Shown piece by piece: positions 26,528 to 35,004 of a stretch of DNA of 64,000 nucleotides. The DNA comes from JAAYAY01 sp964563135. GTDB taxonomy: Bacteria; Planctomycetota; Planctomycetia; Pirellulales; Thermoguttaceae. A model generated the notes under the pieces. It had not been told where the DNA came from, ran no database searches, and worked only from the letters and a program-made list of their open reading frames with translations. The position numbers were made by a program, and so were the translations under genes. The stretch spans positions 1-64,000 of the forward strand of contig CAZLWV010000024.1 in NCBI GenBank assembly GCA_964563135.1. The letters run 5' to 3'. Within the stretch, counting starts at the first letter, position 1. Every line of letters starts with the position of its first letter.

Positions 26528-28885
26528 TCACTGCTTGCGCTTCTTGGCTGATTTCTGGGCTTGATTCCGCCATGGCGAAACGGTCGACGGACCTGCGGAG
26601 GGGGCCGGTGCCTTGCCGTCCGGTTTCTTGGGGAGCAGCTTCTTCTCGGCCACACCCCAAAGGCTCGACGCGATGAAGTAGATGCACAGGCCGCTGGCCA
26701 CCTTGAAGAACAGCAGCCCCATGAACAACATCATGAAGGTCATGACGTTCTGTTGCATCTTGGCCTGATCATCGGCCGGCGGCGGCATGAACATCTTCTG
26801 CTGCACGATGAACAGCCCGATCGTCACCAGCGGCAGGATGTTGAAATAGGGCCCTAGGGCGAACATGCCCTGGCCTTCATTGAACCACTCCCAATCGATT
26901 CGGCCCCAGAAACTGCCCCAGTAGAACAGCATGTCCGGAGCGGCCAGGTTCGAACACCAGCGCACCGCTGGCCCCAGCAACGACGCCCCCCGCAACTCGA
27001 CGTCCACCATCAGGGCCCGATACAGCCCGATGAAGATCGGCAGTTGTATGAACACCGGCAGGCAGCCACTGAGCGGATTGTAGTTGTGCTTGCGGAACAG
27101 TTCCTGCTGGGCGTGGCGAAGGGCTTCCGGGTCTTTCTTGTATTTCTCCGCGATCGCCTTGAGCTCGGGCTGCAATTCCTGCATCTTCTGGGCGCCGAGG
27201 GCCTGCTTGCGGCTAATCGGAAACATGCACAGGCGAACGACCACCGTCAGCAGGATAATGGCCAACCCGTAGTTGAAAACGATCCAGCCCTCAAAGAAGT
27301 GCAGGATCCACTGCATGGGAATGGCCACGTACCAGAACCAGCCGTAACTGATCGAGTCCTGGAGCCCGTACTGCTGGAGCAGCGGCGGCCGCTTCGGACC
27401 GGTGAAGATGTGGTAGGCATGGGTGATCTCGGCCCCTGGCTCGAGCTTCCTCGGGACCGAAACGACGCGGCAGGAGGTGTTCGTCATCTTCGGGTTCTTC
27501 TTCAGATGCTCGCCAACCCGAATCGGGTGCGATCGAGAGAACCAGGGTGCTTCCTCGGCCTTTCGCTGGGGGATAAGGACCGAGGAGAAGTACTGCGAAT
27601 CGACCCCGATGTAAGTGAGATGGTCCTCATCCGACAGGATCAACGTACCAAGGTTGTCGGCGGCAACGTCGACCGCGCGATGCACTGCTGGGGTTTTCCC
27701 GTTGAGCGAGATCAGAACGTCGCGCAGCCCATACATTCCCCAGCCTGGACCAACCTTGCTTGCGTACCAGTCCCCTTCGGTAGGAAGCCCCGTGGGACCG
27801 TCCAACTGGTAGGCCATTTCGTGGGCCGTATCGCTCGTGTTGCGAACTGAAACGACCAGTTCGATGTGGTAGGCCGGATAGTCGGCGTCGCCGGCCGCCT
27901 CCGGCGGTGCTTTCGCCAGCCGGTACGTCTTGGTGACCTCCAGACCCCTCACCTTGTGGCGGAATACCGCCTCGCTTTCACTGCTCGACACGAGTTCCCA
28001 GTCTGCATTGCGCAGCAACACCCCGTCCAGTTCCGCACCGACCAACGGATCGCGAGGCACTATCTCCTGGCTCTTGTCCTTGCGGAGTTTCTGGAACTTC
28101 TCCGGATCCAGACTCGGGAGTGCCTGGCCGTCGATCTGATGAAACGTCAGCAGAAACGAAAGCGGATCCTCGGCCTCGGCAGATCGGTCTTCCGGGCGGA
28201 TCACTTCCATCGGCCTCCGGCCAAGCGTGGCCTCGAGAGTGACGGCCTTGCCGTCCCGCTGGACTTCGATCGCGACCCTCTGTCCCGGCTTGGTCGGAAG
28301 GAGGGCCCGCTTGAGCGAGGAAGGCGTCGTGACGGGTTCGCCGGCCACCGAGACGACCACGTCGCCCAGCTTCATGCCCGCCTTCTCGGCCGGCGTGCCT
28401 GTGCCAACCGTCTGAACGACACACTCCTTTTCCTCGATGCCGGAATTGCCGACAACATGCCCCAGATAGCCCGTACGGTCGTCGACACTCGGGTACCTCG
28501 GGCTATTCAGCTCCGCCCGAACCACCGCCGCGCCCCGCGTCGTCAGTGTTACCAGCATGCGATACGGACTGCCAGGATCAGCCGAACCGAGCGATGCGTA
28601 TCGGGTGGGCCACTGGATCTGCTGGTCGGCCCCCGGACCGGCATCGGCCTTCTCGGCGGGCTCGTCAGCCTTCTCGGCGGGCTTGTCGGCCTCGGCCGGC
28701 TTCGGCTGAGCTTCGGCCGGCTCTTTGTCTGGGCCAAGATCGGCTGCCTGCTTCGCAGGCTCGACGGGTCGCGGCCGATTCCGCGACATGAAGTAACTCT
28801 GGCCCAGCACGATCAGGATCGAGAGGGTCACAAAGAGCAGTGTCCGCTCAAACATTTTGTCGTCAGGCCGCTGCTCGTCCATCAA
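26528..28885 (-). CDS. yidC: Membrane protein insertase YidC with a PDZ domain in its periplasmic region
   Basis: 785 aa, longer than typical YidC of about 550. An N-terminal transmembrane helix (LLFVTLSILIVLGQSYF) is followed by a repetitive Glu/Ala/Lys/Pro linker, a PDZ-like module (about residues 150-235; GTGTPAEKAGMKLGDVVVSV and GQRVAIEVQRDG) and the beta-sandwich periplasmic domain. The C-terminal insertase core shows YGLAIILLTVVVRLCMFPIS with the conserved groove arginine, KYKKDPEALRHAQQELFRKH, NPLSGCLPVFIQLPIFIGLY and further helices. It inserts and folds inner-membrane proteins with or without SecYEG. The tail is Lys-rich. The PDZ insertion is unusual. Confidence 0.92.
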   Translation of the reverse strand: MMDEQRPDDKMFERTLLFVTLSILIVLGQSYFMSRNRPRPVEPAKQAADLGPDKEPAEAQPKPAEADKPAEKADEPAEKADAGPGADQQIQWPTRYASLGSADPGSPYRMLVTLTTRGAAVVRAELNSPRYPSVDDRTGYLGHVVGNSGIEEKECVVQTVGTGTPAEKAGMKLGDVVVSVAGEPVTTPSSLKRALLPTKPGQRVAIEVQRDGKAVTLEATLGRRPMEVIRPEDRSAEAEDPLSFLLTFHQIDGQALPSLDPEKFQKLRKDKSQEIVPRDPLVGAELDGVLLRNADWELVSSSESEAVFRHKVRGLEVTKTYRLAKAPPEAAGDADYPAYHIELVVSVRNTSDTAHEMAYQLDGPTGLPTEGDWYASKVGPGWGMYGLRDVLISLNGKTPAVHRAVDVAADNLGTLILSDEDHLTYIGVDSQYFSSVLIPQRKAEEAPWFSRSHPIRVGEHLKKNPKMTNTSCRVVSVPRKLEPGAEITHAYHIFTGPKRPPLLQQYGLQDSISYGWFWYVAIPMQWILHFFEGWIVFNYGLAIILLTVVVRLCMFPISRKQALGAQKMQELQPELKAIAEKYKKDPEALRHAQQELFRKHNYNPLSGCLPVFIQLPIFIGLYRALMVDVELRGASLLGPAVRWCSNLAAPDMLFYWGSFWGRIDWEWFNEGQGMFALGPYFNILPLVTIGLFIVQQKMFMPPPADDQAKMQQNVMTFMMLFMGLLFFKVASGLCIYFIASSLWGVAEKKLLPKKPDGKAPAPSAGPSTVSPWRNQAQKSAKKRKQ

Positions 28886-29342
28886 TCATTCCTGTTCCGG
28901 CCAGGGGATCCACCGGGGATTTCTGTACGTCTTGATTGTTCGTCCGCCTCGTCCTGACTCAGGCGGCTCGATTGCCACAGGTCATTTCGGATGCCGGCAG
29001 ACATAATGGTGATAACTTCTTTTCTGGCTTGCGCTTCGGCCGGAAGACCGCTTCCGTCTGCGCGAATTCTTCCTGGAGGTGCTCCCGCGTACGCGCGGCG
29101 CCGGGCGATCTGCCGCCATCCCTTCCGTGCGACAATGGGCAGGGCGCAATCTAATAACTCTACCGTCTGTTCTTTCGCCCCGGTAGGCGGGTTCTTGAAT
29201 GGCTGGCAAAGCTGCCGGCCCGAATCCCCAGAGATCTTCGGGCTGCCGACTCCAGAGAATGCGGCACAATCCGCATCACAAGTTATTCAGAGACAACGAC
29301 TTATGGATTGCATCCAGCTTCTGGACCAACGACTTTCCCCGC
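28886..29342. other. Intergenic region upstream of yidC
   Basis: 457 bp. Neither rnpA nor rpmH, the usual yidC neighbours, could be found. A minus-strand frame (about 28982-29269) gives a very Arg/Ser-rich product without family character and is not called. The A+T-rich part near 29270-29310 may carry a promoter. Confidence 0.35.
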
Positions 29343-30092
29343 TCAACGCCCGTCACGAAGCCGGTCGCCCAGGAAGTTGTCGAGTTCCGGGATCGGGTAG
29401 ATCTTGGCAATCGTTTCCTCAAAGGAATACTCGACCCGGTGAAATGTCACTTTGCCATCGTGAAGAATGGCATAGCAGGCACGGGGGTCGCCGTCACGAG
29501 GCTGGCCTACGGACCCCACGTTGATCATCACTTTCTCCGCTCCCAACACGAATTCGTAGTTCAGTTCATCGGGGCTGTAGAACTGAAAGTCCTCCGTAAA
29601 AACACCCGGCACATGGGTGTGTCCCTGGAAGGCGCAGCGGTCGATCAACGCAAAGATCTTCTCCATCTTTCGCCGATTATAGATGTCCTCGGGAAAGACG
29701 TACTCGTTAAGAGGATTTCGTGCGGAACCGTGAACGTAAATACAGTCTCCGTCCTTGTGGCTCCGCGGACGTTCCCCCAAAAACTCCCAGCGACGAATAC
29801 CGTCTTGCGACCCCGGGGAATAATTCTCCAGTTGCGACCGCGTCCAGAATATGGCCCGTTCCGCCCCCGTATTGAAGCCTTCCGGGTCGAACAAAGCCCC
29901 CTGATCGTGATTCCCCAGGAGGCATACGTCGACGTTCATTACCTCGTCGATACACTCACGTGGGTTTGGGCCGTAGCCAACCACATCCCCCAGGCAATAG
30001 ATCTCGCTTACCCCCTGCTGGCGGATATGAGCCAACACAGCCTGCAAGGCCTCGATGTTGCTGTGGATGTCGCTGATCAGCGCTCGTTTCAA
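29343..30092 (-). CDS. Calcineurin-like metallophosphoesterase (YfcE/MJ0936-like)
   Basis: About 249 aa. The two-metal site motifs are in order: SDIHSN (DxH), GDVVGYGPNP, GNHDQG and GHTHVPG, plus NVGSVGQPRDGDP, typical of the small cytosolic phosphodiesterase family. Natural substrate unknown. The start is set at TTG 30092 because the fold begins directly with LKRALISDIHSN; an in-frame ATG at 30131 would add 13 residues without family character. It is divergent from tsaB. Confidence 0.85.
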   Translation of the reverse strand: MKRALISDIHSNIEALQAVLAHIRQQGVSEIYCLGDVVGYGPNPRECIDEVMNVDVCLLGNHDQGALFDPEGFNTGAERAIFWTRSQLENYSPGSQDGIRRWEFLGERPRSHKDGDCIYVHGSARNPLNEYVFPEDIYNRRKMEKIFALIDRCAFQGHTHVPGVFTEDFQFYSPDELNYEFVLGAEKVMINVGSVGQPRDGDPRACYAILHDGKVTFHRVEYSFEETIAKIYPIPELDNFLGDRLRDGR

Positions 30093-30386
30093 GGGCTCAG
30101 CCTCGCAGGGTCCGACCTTCGGAATCGCCAAAACCGCTACACAGTCTATTGTTCCGAAAAACAGGGGTCAAGTCGAGGTCCCCCTTGCCCACGGCCAGGC
30201 GGCCAGCCAAGTTGAAGAGACACGCCCTCGACGACGCCCCTGTTCCATTCGGCTCCTCGGGTTTGGCGTCGATAGTCGTTACGAGTGTCGCCCGGCAGAA
30301 TCCGACTGCCTAGGGCAGGATGGCATCAATCTACCAGCCTTCCCGAGGTACGAGATCCCTGGAACCAGTCCTCACTGGGGGGACGC

Positions 30387-31064
30387 ATGAGAATCCTTGC
30401 CGTCGAAACAACCGAACAAGTCGGAAGCGTGGCCCTCGTCGATCGCGGAGAGCTGGTTGCTGATCTGCGGCTTCCCGACCACCTGCGATGCGCCCGGTCG
30501 CTCGCCCCAGGCATCCGGCAAGCTCTTGGACAGGTCGGCTGGAGCCCCCGAGACGTGGAGCTTGTCGCCGTCACGGCTGGTCCCGGCTCGTTCACGGGCT
30601 TGCGCATCGGCATCGCCACGGCCAAGGCCTTCGCCTATGCCGTTGGAGCGGAGATCCTTGGCGTCGACACGCACGAAACGCTCGCCTGGCCGTGTCCGGC
30701 GGAGGTTGACCGCCTGGCAACCGTCGTCGATGCCCAGAGAGGTCAAGTCGTGGCGCGAGCCTTTCGACGAAATGGGGCCGGCGAGTTGCTCCCGCAAGCC
30801 GGCTCAGAACTGCTCGATATCGACAATTGGCTTGCCTCGCTTGATGCCGGCACGAGAGTGACAGGTCCTGTTCTTCGTCGGATCGTCTCGCAACTTCCCG
30901 GGCACTGCAAGGCCTTGCCTGAGAACCTGTGGTACCCGTCGGCCCGTTCGGTCGCCCTTCTGGCCGCCCGCCAGTACGCCGCCGGCCGCCGCGACGATCT
31001 CTGGCAGCTCATACCCACCTATTCCCGCCCCAGCGCGGCTGAGGAAAAGCGGCGATCAAAGTGA
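30387..31064 (+). CDS. tsaB: tRNA threonylcarbamoyladenosine biosynthesis protein TsaB
   Basis: 225 aa. N-terminal ILAVETTEQVGSVALVDRG and the hallmark AVTAGPGSFTGLRIGIATAK (about residues 66-85) identify the TsaB inactive paralogue of TsaD in the ASKHA fold. TsaB with TsaD and TsaE transfers the threonylcarbamoyl group to A37 of ANN-decoding tRNAs. The ATG at 30387 is internal to a longer open frame but is where homology begins. It precedes the tRNA-Val gene. Confidence 0.9.
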   Translation: MRILAVETTEQVGSVALVDRGELVADLRLPDHLRCARSLAPGIRQALGQVGWSPRDVELVAVTAGPGSFTGLRIGIATAKAFAYAVGAEILGVDTHETLAWPCPAEVDRLATVVDAQRGQVVARAFRRNGAGELLPQAGSELLDIDNWLASLDAGTRVTGPVLRRIVSQLPGHCKALPENLWYPSARSVALLAARQYAAGRRDDLWQLIPTYSRPSAAEEKRRSK

Positions 31065-31328
31065 ACCGTCTGTGAGCCGGCGATGCTCGCCAGCCAGACT
31101 GCTGCCGGCCCGCAGTCCGTGGCTGGCCCACATGACTCCGGCCGGGATCGGAAAGACAAATGGATCGCCAGGTTCTTGGGGCCGTTGCAGCACCGCCAAG
31201 GCAGGCCGTCAACAGCAGTACTCCGCGAGAACCAGTTCTCCAGACCGGGAACATCACCGCAAGGATCACTTCAGAGCTTCCGATCTTCACTATCAGCTCG
31301 GCCGAGTGGCCGAGATGGTCGGTCCCAA

Positions 31329-31358
31329 TTGACACACTTCTGCCGGGGGGCGTATGAT
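31329..31358 (+). promoter_or_regulatory. Strong sigma-70 promoter of tRNA-Val
   Basis: TTGACA (31329-31334, perfect) and TATGAT (31353-31358) are 18 bp apart, and the mature tRNA starts 10 bp after the -10 box. The intergenic stretch 31065-31328 upstream holds nothing else that I can identify besides GC-rich palindromic sequence around 31298-31320. Confidence 0.8.
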
Positions 31359-31368
31359 CATGGATTCT

Positions 31369-31442
31369 GGGCGATTAGCTCAGTTGGCTAGAGCGCCACG
31401 TTTACACCGTGGATGTCGGGGGTCCGAGTCCCTCATCGCCCA
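31369..31442 (+). tRNA. tRNA-Val (anticodon UAC), host of the integrated element
   Basis: 74 nt, cloverleaf complete: acceptor GGGCGAT/ATCGCCC with discriminator A, D arm around GCTCAGTTGGCTAGAGC, anticodon arm CCACG-TTTACAC-CGTGG giving anticodon TAC, T arm GGGGG-TCCGAGT-CCCTC. CCA is not encoded. The T loop has C at position 55 (31424) where U/pseudouridine is almost universal; the displaced copy at the far end of the element (43537) has the canonical T. The 3' 49 bases are the attachment core, so this part was probably supplied by the element. Confidence 0.93.
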
Positions 31443-33095
31443 TTTTGGAGAGCCGTTGTCACGAGTTGACAGCGGCTCTTTTCTATTGACGGCACAAGCA
31501 CTTTCGTCAATCTCGCCATCGGTGGGCGATTTGCCGGTCACGGGCGCGGGATTGTCGAGAATTGACCGCAATACCCCAAGTTTGCCACTGGGTGGTGCAA
31601 ACTTTGGTGCAAACGGAGAAGCCACCATATCGTCGGTGCCCGTTGCCTTTACGACGCCGGCTGTTGCTTGGGGACCGCCCTCCAGGGGGAGCATTGGAAG
31701 CGATTCGACCGCCCCGGCCACGTCCAAAAGCTTCGGATCCGTGTACACGTTCATCGTGAGATTGATTGTTGAGTGCCGCATTGCAGCTTGTGCCGTTCGT
31801 GGTGCCACTTTGGCTTTGCTGAGCAGCGTGCCGAACGTGGTTCTCAAGGCGTGGACGTCGATCGTCCGGCCGCGTTCGTCGGTCTTGTCGATCTTCCACT
31901 TGCCGGGGGTCACTTCCACGCGGCGAGCAATGCCGGCGGCTACAAGATCCCGATCGAGGATTCGGATCAATCCCGCCGGCACGTCAAACACCGGAGTGTC
32001 GGCCGGTAGCCCGGGCACCGCCCCGGTCGAAGCCCCGCAGCCGGCTTGGCGGAACGCGGCAGCTTTCTCGGCGAGCCAGTTGCGTAGGTCTTGGGCCAGG
32101 TCGGCTCGAAGGGCGATTGTCGAGCCTTGGCGGTTCTTCTCGTCGGCAGCGTGGAGAACGGCGTAGGGAGGATCGGCGTCAAGCTCTAGTTGCCCCACCG
32201 TGATCGAAGCCAACTCGCTCTTACGGAGCCCGGTCAGCACCAAGCACTTGTAGATCAGCGCCCTCTCTCGCCCCTGTCGCTCAAGCCGTTTTCGTACTTC
32301 CGGACGCAAATTCGCGTACTTCTCCCCTTTCCTCTTGCCCCGACGGACAGTCAGAGCTTCGTCCAACGGCCGGCGAAGCGCCACTGCCAGGAGTCGCATC
32401 AACTCATCTTCGGTGAGTGCCCGACGTATTCGGCGGCGGTCGGCTTTCGTGTCAGCCTTGGGGACTCGTGTGAAGGGGTTGGCTAGCAGGCGTGCTGGCT
32501 TGCTTGCCACGCACCAATTGCAGAATGTCATCCACCCCCCACGGTACTCGTTCCGGGTCGCCGCGCTCATGCCCTCGGTCTTTCGATCGACAAGCCAGCG
32601 TTCCAGAGCGCTCGCGTCCAAGTCAGCCAGCCGACGAAAACCGCAGTCTTCGGCAATGCGTTTCAGTTGCGCGCGTGTGTCGTTGATCCGTCGAGAGAGT
32701 CCCTTTGCACGCTGGTGGTCGATGAAAGCGGTAATGTGGTCAGCAAGCGGAATCGCCTGATGGTCGATCATTTCGGCCTCGCTGGCAGACAGCACTTCGC
32801 CCTTGACCAACTCGGCCCGTCGTTCCAGCTTGGCGAGGACCGATCGGGCGGCCGATTCGTCGCGGCAGCCGGTCGCCACTTCTCGGACGATCCCCGAGCC
32901 GTCGCGGAACTTGGCGATGTAGGTCCGGGCGGTAACGACGATCCGCGGCGAGCCGTCTTTCCCGGTCGTCAATGGTGCCGTCCGTCGCTTCTCTTTGGCG
33001 TCGAGCCATTCGGCCAATTCCTCGCCCTTGCGGACGATGACCCTCGCCCCGGCCGGCAGCGGCTTGGTTGCGGTCTTCTTGAAAACGGTGCCCAT
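31380..33095 (-). CDS. int: Tyrosine recombinase/integrase reading into the tRNA gene
   Basis: 571 aa in the integrated state. The catalytic set is complete: R291 (TGLRKSEL), H415 and R418 (HALRTTFG), H441 (MRHSTINL) and Y451 (NVYTD); a SAM-like core-binding domain precedes it (about 110-205). About 100 residues of low-complexity tail follow, and the last 20 (WAMRDSDPRHPRCKRGALAN) are the antisense translation of the tRNA-Val 3' half. The ATG at 33095 has AAGGG upstream. In the excised circle the frame would cross the att core and continue into 43506-43256, changing the C-terminus. Transcribed with the XRE gene, 34 bp upstream. Confidence 0.93.
   Translation of the reverse strand: MGTVFKKTATKPLPAGARVIVRKGEELAEWLDAKEKRRTAPLTTGKDGSPRIVVTARTYIAKFRDGSGIVREVATGCRDESAARSVLAKLERRAELVKGEVLSASEAEMIDHQAIPLADHITAFIDHQRAKGLSRRINDTRAQLKRIAEDCGFRRLADLDASALERWLVDRKTEGMSAATRNEYRGGWMTFCNWCVASKPARLLANPFTRVPKADTKADRRRIRRALTEDELMRLLAVALRRPLDEALTVRRGKRKGEKYANLRPEVRKRLERQGRERALIYKCLVLTGLRKSELASITVGQLELDADPPYAVLHAADEKNRQGSTIALRADLAQDLRNWLAEKAAAFRQAGCGASTGAVPGLPADTPVFDVPAGLIRILDRDLVAAGIARRVEVTPGKWKIDKTDERGRTIDVHALRTTFGTLLSKAKVAPRTAQAAMRHSTINLTMNVYTDPKLLDVAGAVESLPMLPLEGGPQATAGVVKATGTDDMVASPFAPKFAPPSGKLGVLRSILDNPAPVTGKSPTDGEIDESACAVNRKEPLSTRDNGSPKWAMRDSDPRHPRCKRGALAN
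31394..31442 (+). repeat. attL: 49-bp attachment core inside tRNA-Val
   Basis: Matches attR at 43507-43555 over 49 bp with one difference (C at 31424, T at 43537). It spans the anticodon arm to the tRNA 3' end, the classical target of tyrosine recombinases. The integrase gene is directly adjacent and reads into it. Confidence 0.93.
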
Positions 33096-33129
33096 GATTG
33101 CGCCCTTCAGTTTGCCGGCGTCGCGCCGG

Positions 33130-33420
33130 TCAGTTTGCCTTTCGTTTCCGCTTGCGACGTGCCAGCATTGGCCTTGCCAAGTTCTCCGGTGTCGGCTCCG
33201 GTGGCACGGCGTCGGGGTCCGGTACCAACTTGAGCCCCAGATAGGCAGCGAGCCGGTCGGCTTTGTCGAGACGAATCGACATCTCCCCCCGAACAAACCG
33301 CCTGAGGTTCGCCACGTCAACCCCGGCGGAACGGCCGATTCGATAGAGGGTCAAACCGCTTTTCTCGATCAAGTCTCGCAGCACGTCGGTCAGTGTCGGT
33401 CTTGGGTTGGCCTTGCTCAT
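33130..33420 (-). CDS. XRE/Cro-CI-type HTH regulator, likely element repressor
   Basis: 96 aa. LTDVLRDLIEKSGLTLYRIG, AGVDVANLRRFVRGEMSIRL and LDKADRLAAYLGLKLVPD make one HTH_3 domain; the C-terminus is Pro- then Arg/Lys-rich (MLARRKRKRKAN). It lies directly upstream of int, where a lysogeny-type repressor is expected. The predicted transcription start coincides with the ATG, so the mRNA may be leaderless like that of lambda cI from PRM. Confidence 0.85.
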   Translation of the reverse strand: MSKANPRPTLTDVLRDLIEKSGLTLYRIGRSAGVDVANLRRFVRGEMSIRLDKADRLAAYLGLKLVPDPDAVPPEPTPENLARPMLARRKRKRKAN

Positions 33421-33426
33421 AATGGC

Positions 33427-33455
33427 ATTATTACGCTTATCGTCGGTTCCGTCAA
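33427..33455 (-). promoter_or_regulatory. Promoter of the xre-int unit (possibly leaderless)
   Basis: On the minus strand TTGACG (33455-33450) and AATAAT (33432-33427) are separated by 17 bp. The ATG of the XRE gene (33420) lies seven bases after the -10 box, where transcription would start. A short inverted repeat CGGTT-CCGTC-AACCG overlaps the -35 region and is a candidate operator. Confidence 0.65.
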
Positions 33456-33513
33456 CCGGCCTTTGACAAACGGCCGCGATTTCTTTCTCAGCGTCCCCGA
33501 TGGGCGCAGCCCG

Positions 33514-33611
33514 TAAGGGGACGCACTTATGGTCCCTTATGGGATGAGGGAACCCCACTTCCCCAGTAAATGCACGGAAAGTTCCCCAGTCATGGGGAAC
33601 CACGGTTCCCC
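33514..33611. repeat. Cluster of palindromes between the HTH and XRE genes (operator or origin candidate)
   Basis: Perfect palindromes overlap here: GTTCCCC-AGTCAT-GGGGAAC (33581-33600) and GGGGAACC-AC-GGTTCCCC (33594-33611), with further GGAACCCC/TTCCCC copies at 33549-33565 and a TAAGGGGAC/GTCCCTTA pair at 33514-33539. They straddle the stop codon of the HTH gene. Repeated half-sites in a short region are typical of operators or iterons; which applies is not known. Confidence 0.6.
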
Positions 33612-34039
33612 GGTTCCTTGGTGGGTCTGGGTATCGGCAACACTCGGTAGCGGGATGGCCCGCGATTGATCCCGCCCTTGAATACCTGGACGAGCAAGCC
33701 GCGTCGGCGAAGCTTCTTAACCGCCGTCACTACAGCCCGCTTGCTGCAACCGATCCGAGCGGCGATGCTTTCTTCGCGGGTGCAAGCCGTGCCATCCCGG
33801 GTATCGCGGTAGAGCACCAGCCACGTTCCAATTTCGACCCGCGATAGCCCGGCCATGCCGGCGTCAACAAAGCCATTGAGCGTGCCGAAGCGGTCGCCCG
33901 TCTTTCGGCGAGCGGTCTTTCCCTTCGCTCCCCTCTGGTGCGCCTGGTGCCGTGTCGGTGTCGAGTCAATGCGGGGGGGCAGTACGTGCAGCGGCGGCGG
34001 TTCCTGCCCCACGGGAATTGGTCGAGGTTTGCCTACCAT
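33590..34039 (-). CDS. Winged-HTH protein of the element's replication block
   Basis: 149 aa. A basic N-terminal tail (about 1-60) precedes a winged helix: LSRVEIGTWLVLYRDTRDG, EESIAARIGCSKRAVVTAVK (helix-turn-helix), LRRRGLLVQVFKGG (wing). This resembles the HTH of replication initiators and MarR-like proteins. It is the last gene of the block, overlapping the helicase-like gene by 7 bp. It might load the helicase-like protein or regulate the block; function not proven. Confidence 0.7.
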   Translation of the reverse strand: MVGKPRPIPVGQEPPPLHVLPPRIDSTPTRHQAHQRGAKGKTARRKTGDRFGTLNGFVDAGMAGLSRVEIGTWLVLYRDTRDGTACTREESIAARIGCSKRAVVTAVKKLRRRGLLVQVFKGGINRGPSRYRVLPIPRPTKEPGNRGSP

Positions 34040-35004
34040 GTGTCGGCTCCCTGGTCATCGGCGGCAGTCTCGGCCTGGTCCCATGCGGCCGATAGTGCGG
34101 ACTGGAGCTTGCCCCGGGCCGGCTTTCGACTACTGGGCGTCCAGACGTGCGGGTTATTGGCATCGGTGAAGCGTTGCGTCCGGCGGTCGAAGTCCAAGAG
34201 CAGATCTTTTGGTTGAGTGTGCCGCGCCTTCAAGTGTTTGACGGCAACCGTCACGGTTCCATAGTCGGCCCCGTCTTCCGACGGCACCAAGATAAACGCA
34301 TCATCGGCACCAAACTCCAATTCGGAGCTTTCGCGGAAGCTCGCCAGGTTCAAGCCGTCGCCATCGTAAGAACTTCGGCCTCTCTTGTCTTTTGTTCGCC
34401 CGACCGCAGCGACCACGATCAGCCCCACCCCCGCGTCGGCAAACTTCCGCAAGAAGTCCATTGTCGAATTGACGGCGGCCCGCTTGTCGGCGTGATTGCC
34501 CGGCGGCGGGATTCGCTGAATGTAGTCGAGCACCAGCAGGTCAGCACCGAAGGCGTCGGCTGAATCGGCGACGTTTTCCAGGGTGAACGGGGGCCGGACG
34601 AAGGCGAGCCGGGCGGCGAGCGGTTCCAAGGTGTTCATCGCCTGGTCGAGCCGATCGGCGTGTTCCGAATCGAAGCGCCGATAGCGAATCGTTCCCAGGT
34701 CGATTCCCGAGAGCCGGCTTAGCTGCCGATCGAGAAGCACATGAGGCGGCATTTCTACGTTGCATACAAGCGAGCGAAGCGTTGGCGTCAATCGCAAAGC
34801 GTCCGTCACCAGTTGCATGGCGAAGGCGGTCTTCCCAGCCGCGGGTGCCCCACCGAGCAACGCCACCAGCCCGGGGCCGATTTCGAGCCGAGCGATCTGA
34901 CCCGAACCAACCGGCCAGAGCACGGGGGGCGAGCCGGCAAGCACGTCATCCTTCCAGCCATCAAAGGTGTCGGCGGCGGTGGTGAAGTGTGCTTTGGTCG
35001 TCAT
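34033..35004 (-). CDS. DnaB/RepA-like RecA-fold ATPase
   Basis: 323 aa. Walker A GGAPAAGKTA at residues 51-60, Walker B ADLLVLDYIQRIPPPG near 153-168, and ASFRESSELEFGADDAFIL matching the DnaB/RepA H4-type block. There is no DnaB N-terminal domain, so it corresponds to a stand-alone DnaB C-terminal (AAA_25/RepA) ATPase as found on plasmids and phages. It probably acts as the element's hexameric helicase or helicase loader. The start overlaps the primase stop by ATGA. Confidence 0.85.
   Translation of the reverse strand: MTTKAHFTTAADTFDGWKDDVLAGSPPVLWPVGSGQIARLEIGPGLVALLGGAPAAGKTAFAMQLVTDALRLTPTLRSLVCNVEMPPHVLLDRQLSRLSGIDLGTIRYRRFDSEHADRLDQAMNTLEPLAARLAFVRPPFTLENVADSADAFGADLLVLDYIQRIPPPGNHADKRAAVNSTMDFLRKFADAGVGLIVVAAVGRTKDKRGRSSYDGDGLNLASFRESSELEFGADDAFILVPSEDGADYGTVTVAVKHLKARHTQPKDLLLDFDRRTQRFTDANNPHVWTPSSRKPARGKLQSALSAAWDQAETAADDQGADTW

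Noticed and set aside
33096..33320. N-terminal extension of the integrase (frame open to 33320)
   Set aside because: It would overlap the XRE gene in another frame and lacks integrase character; ATG 33095 has a ribosome-binding site.
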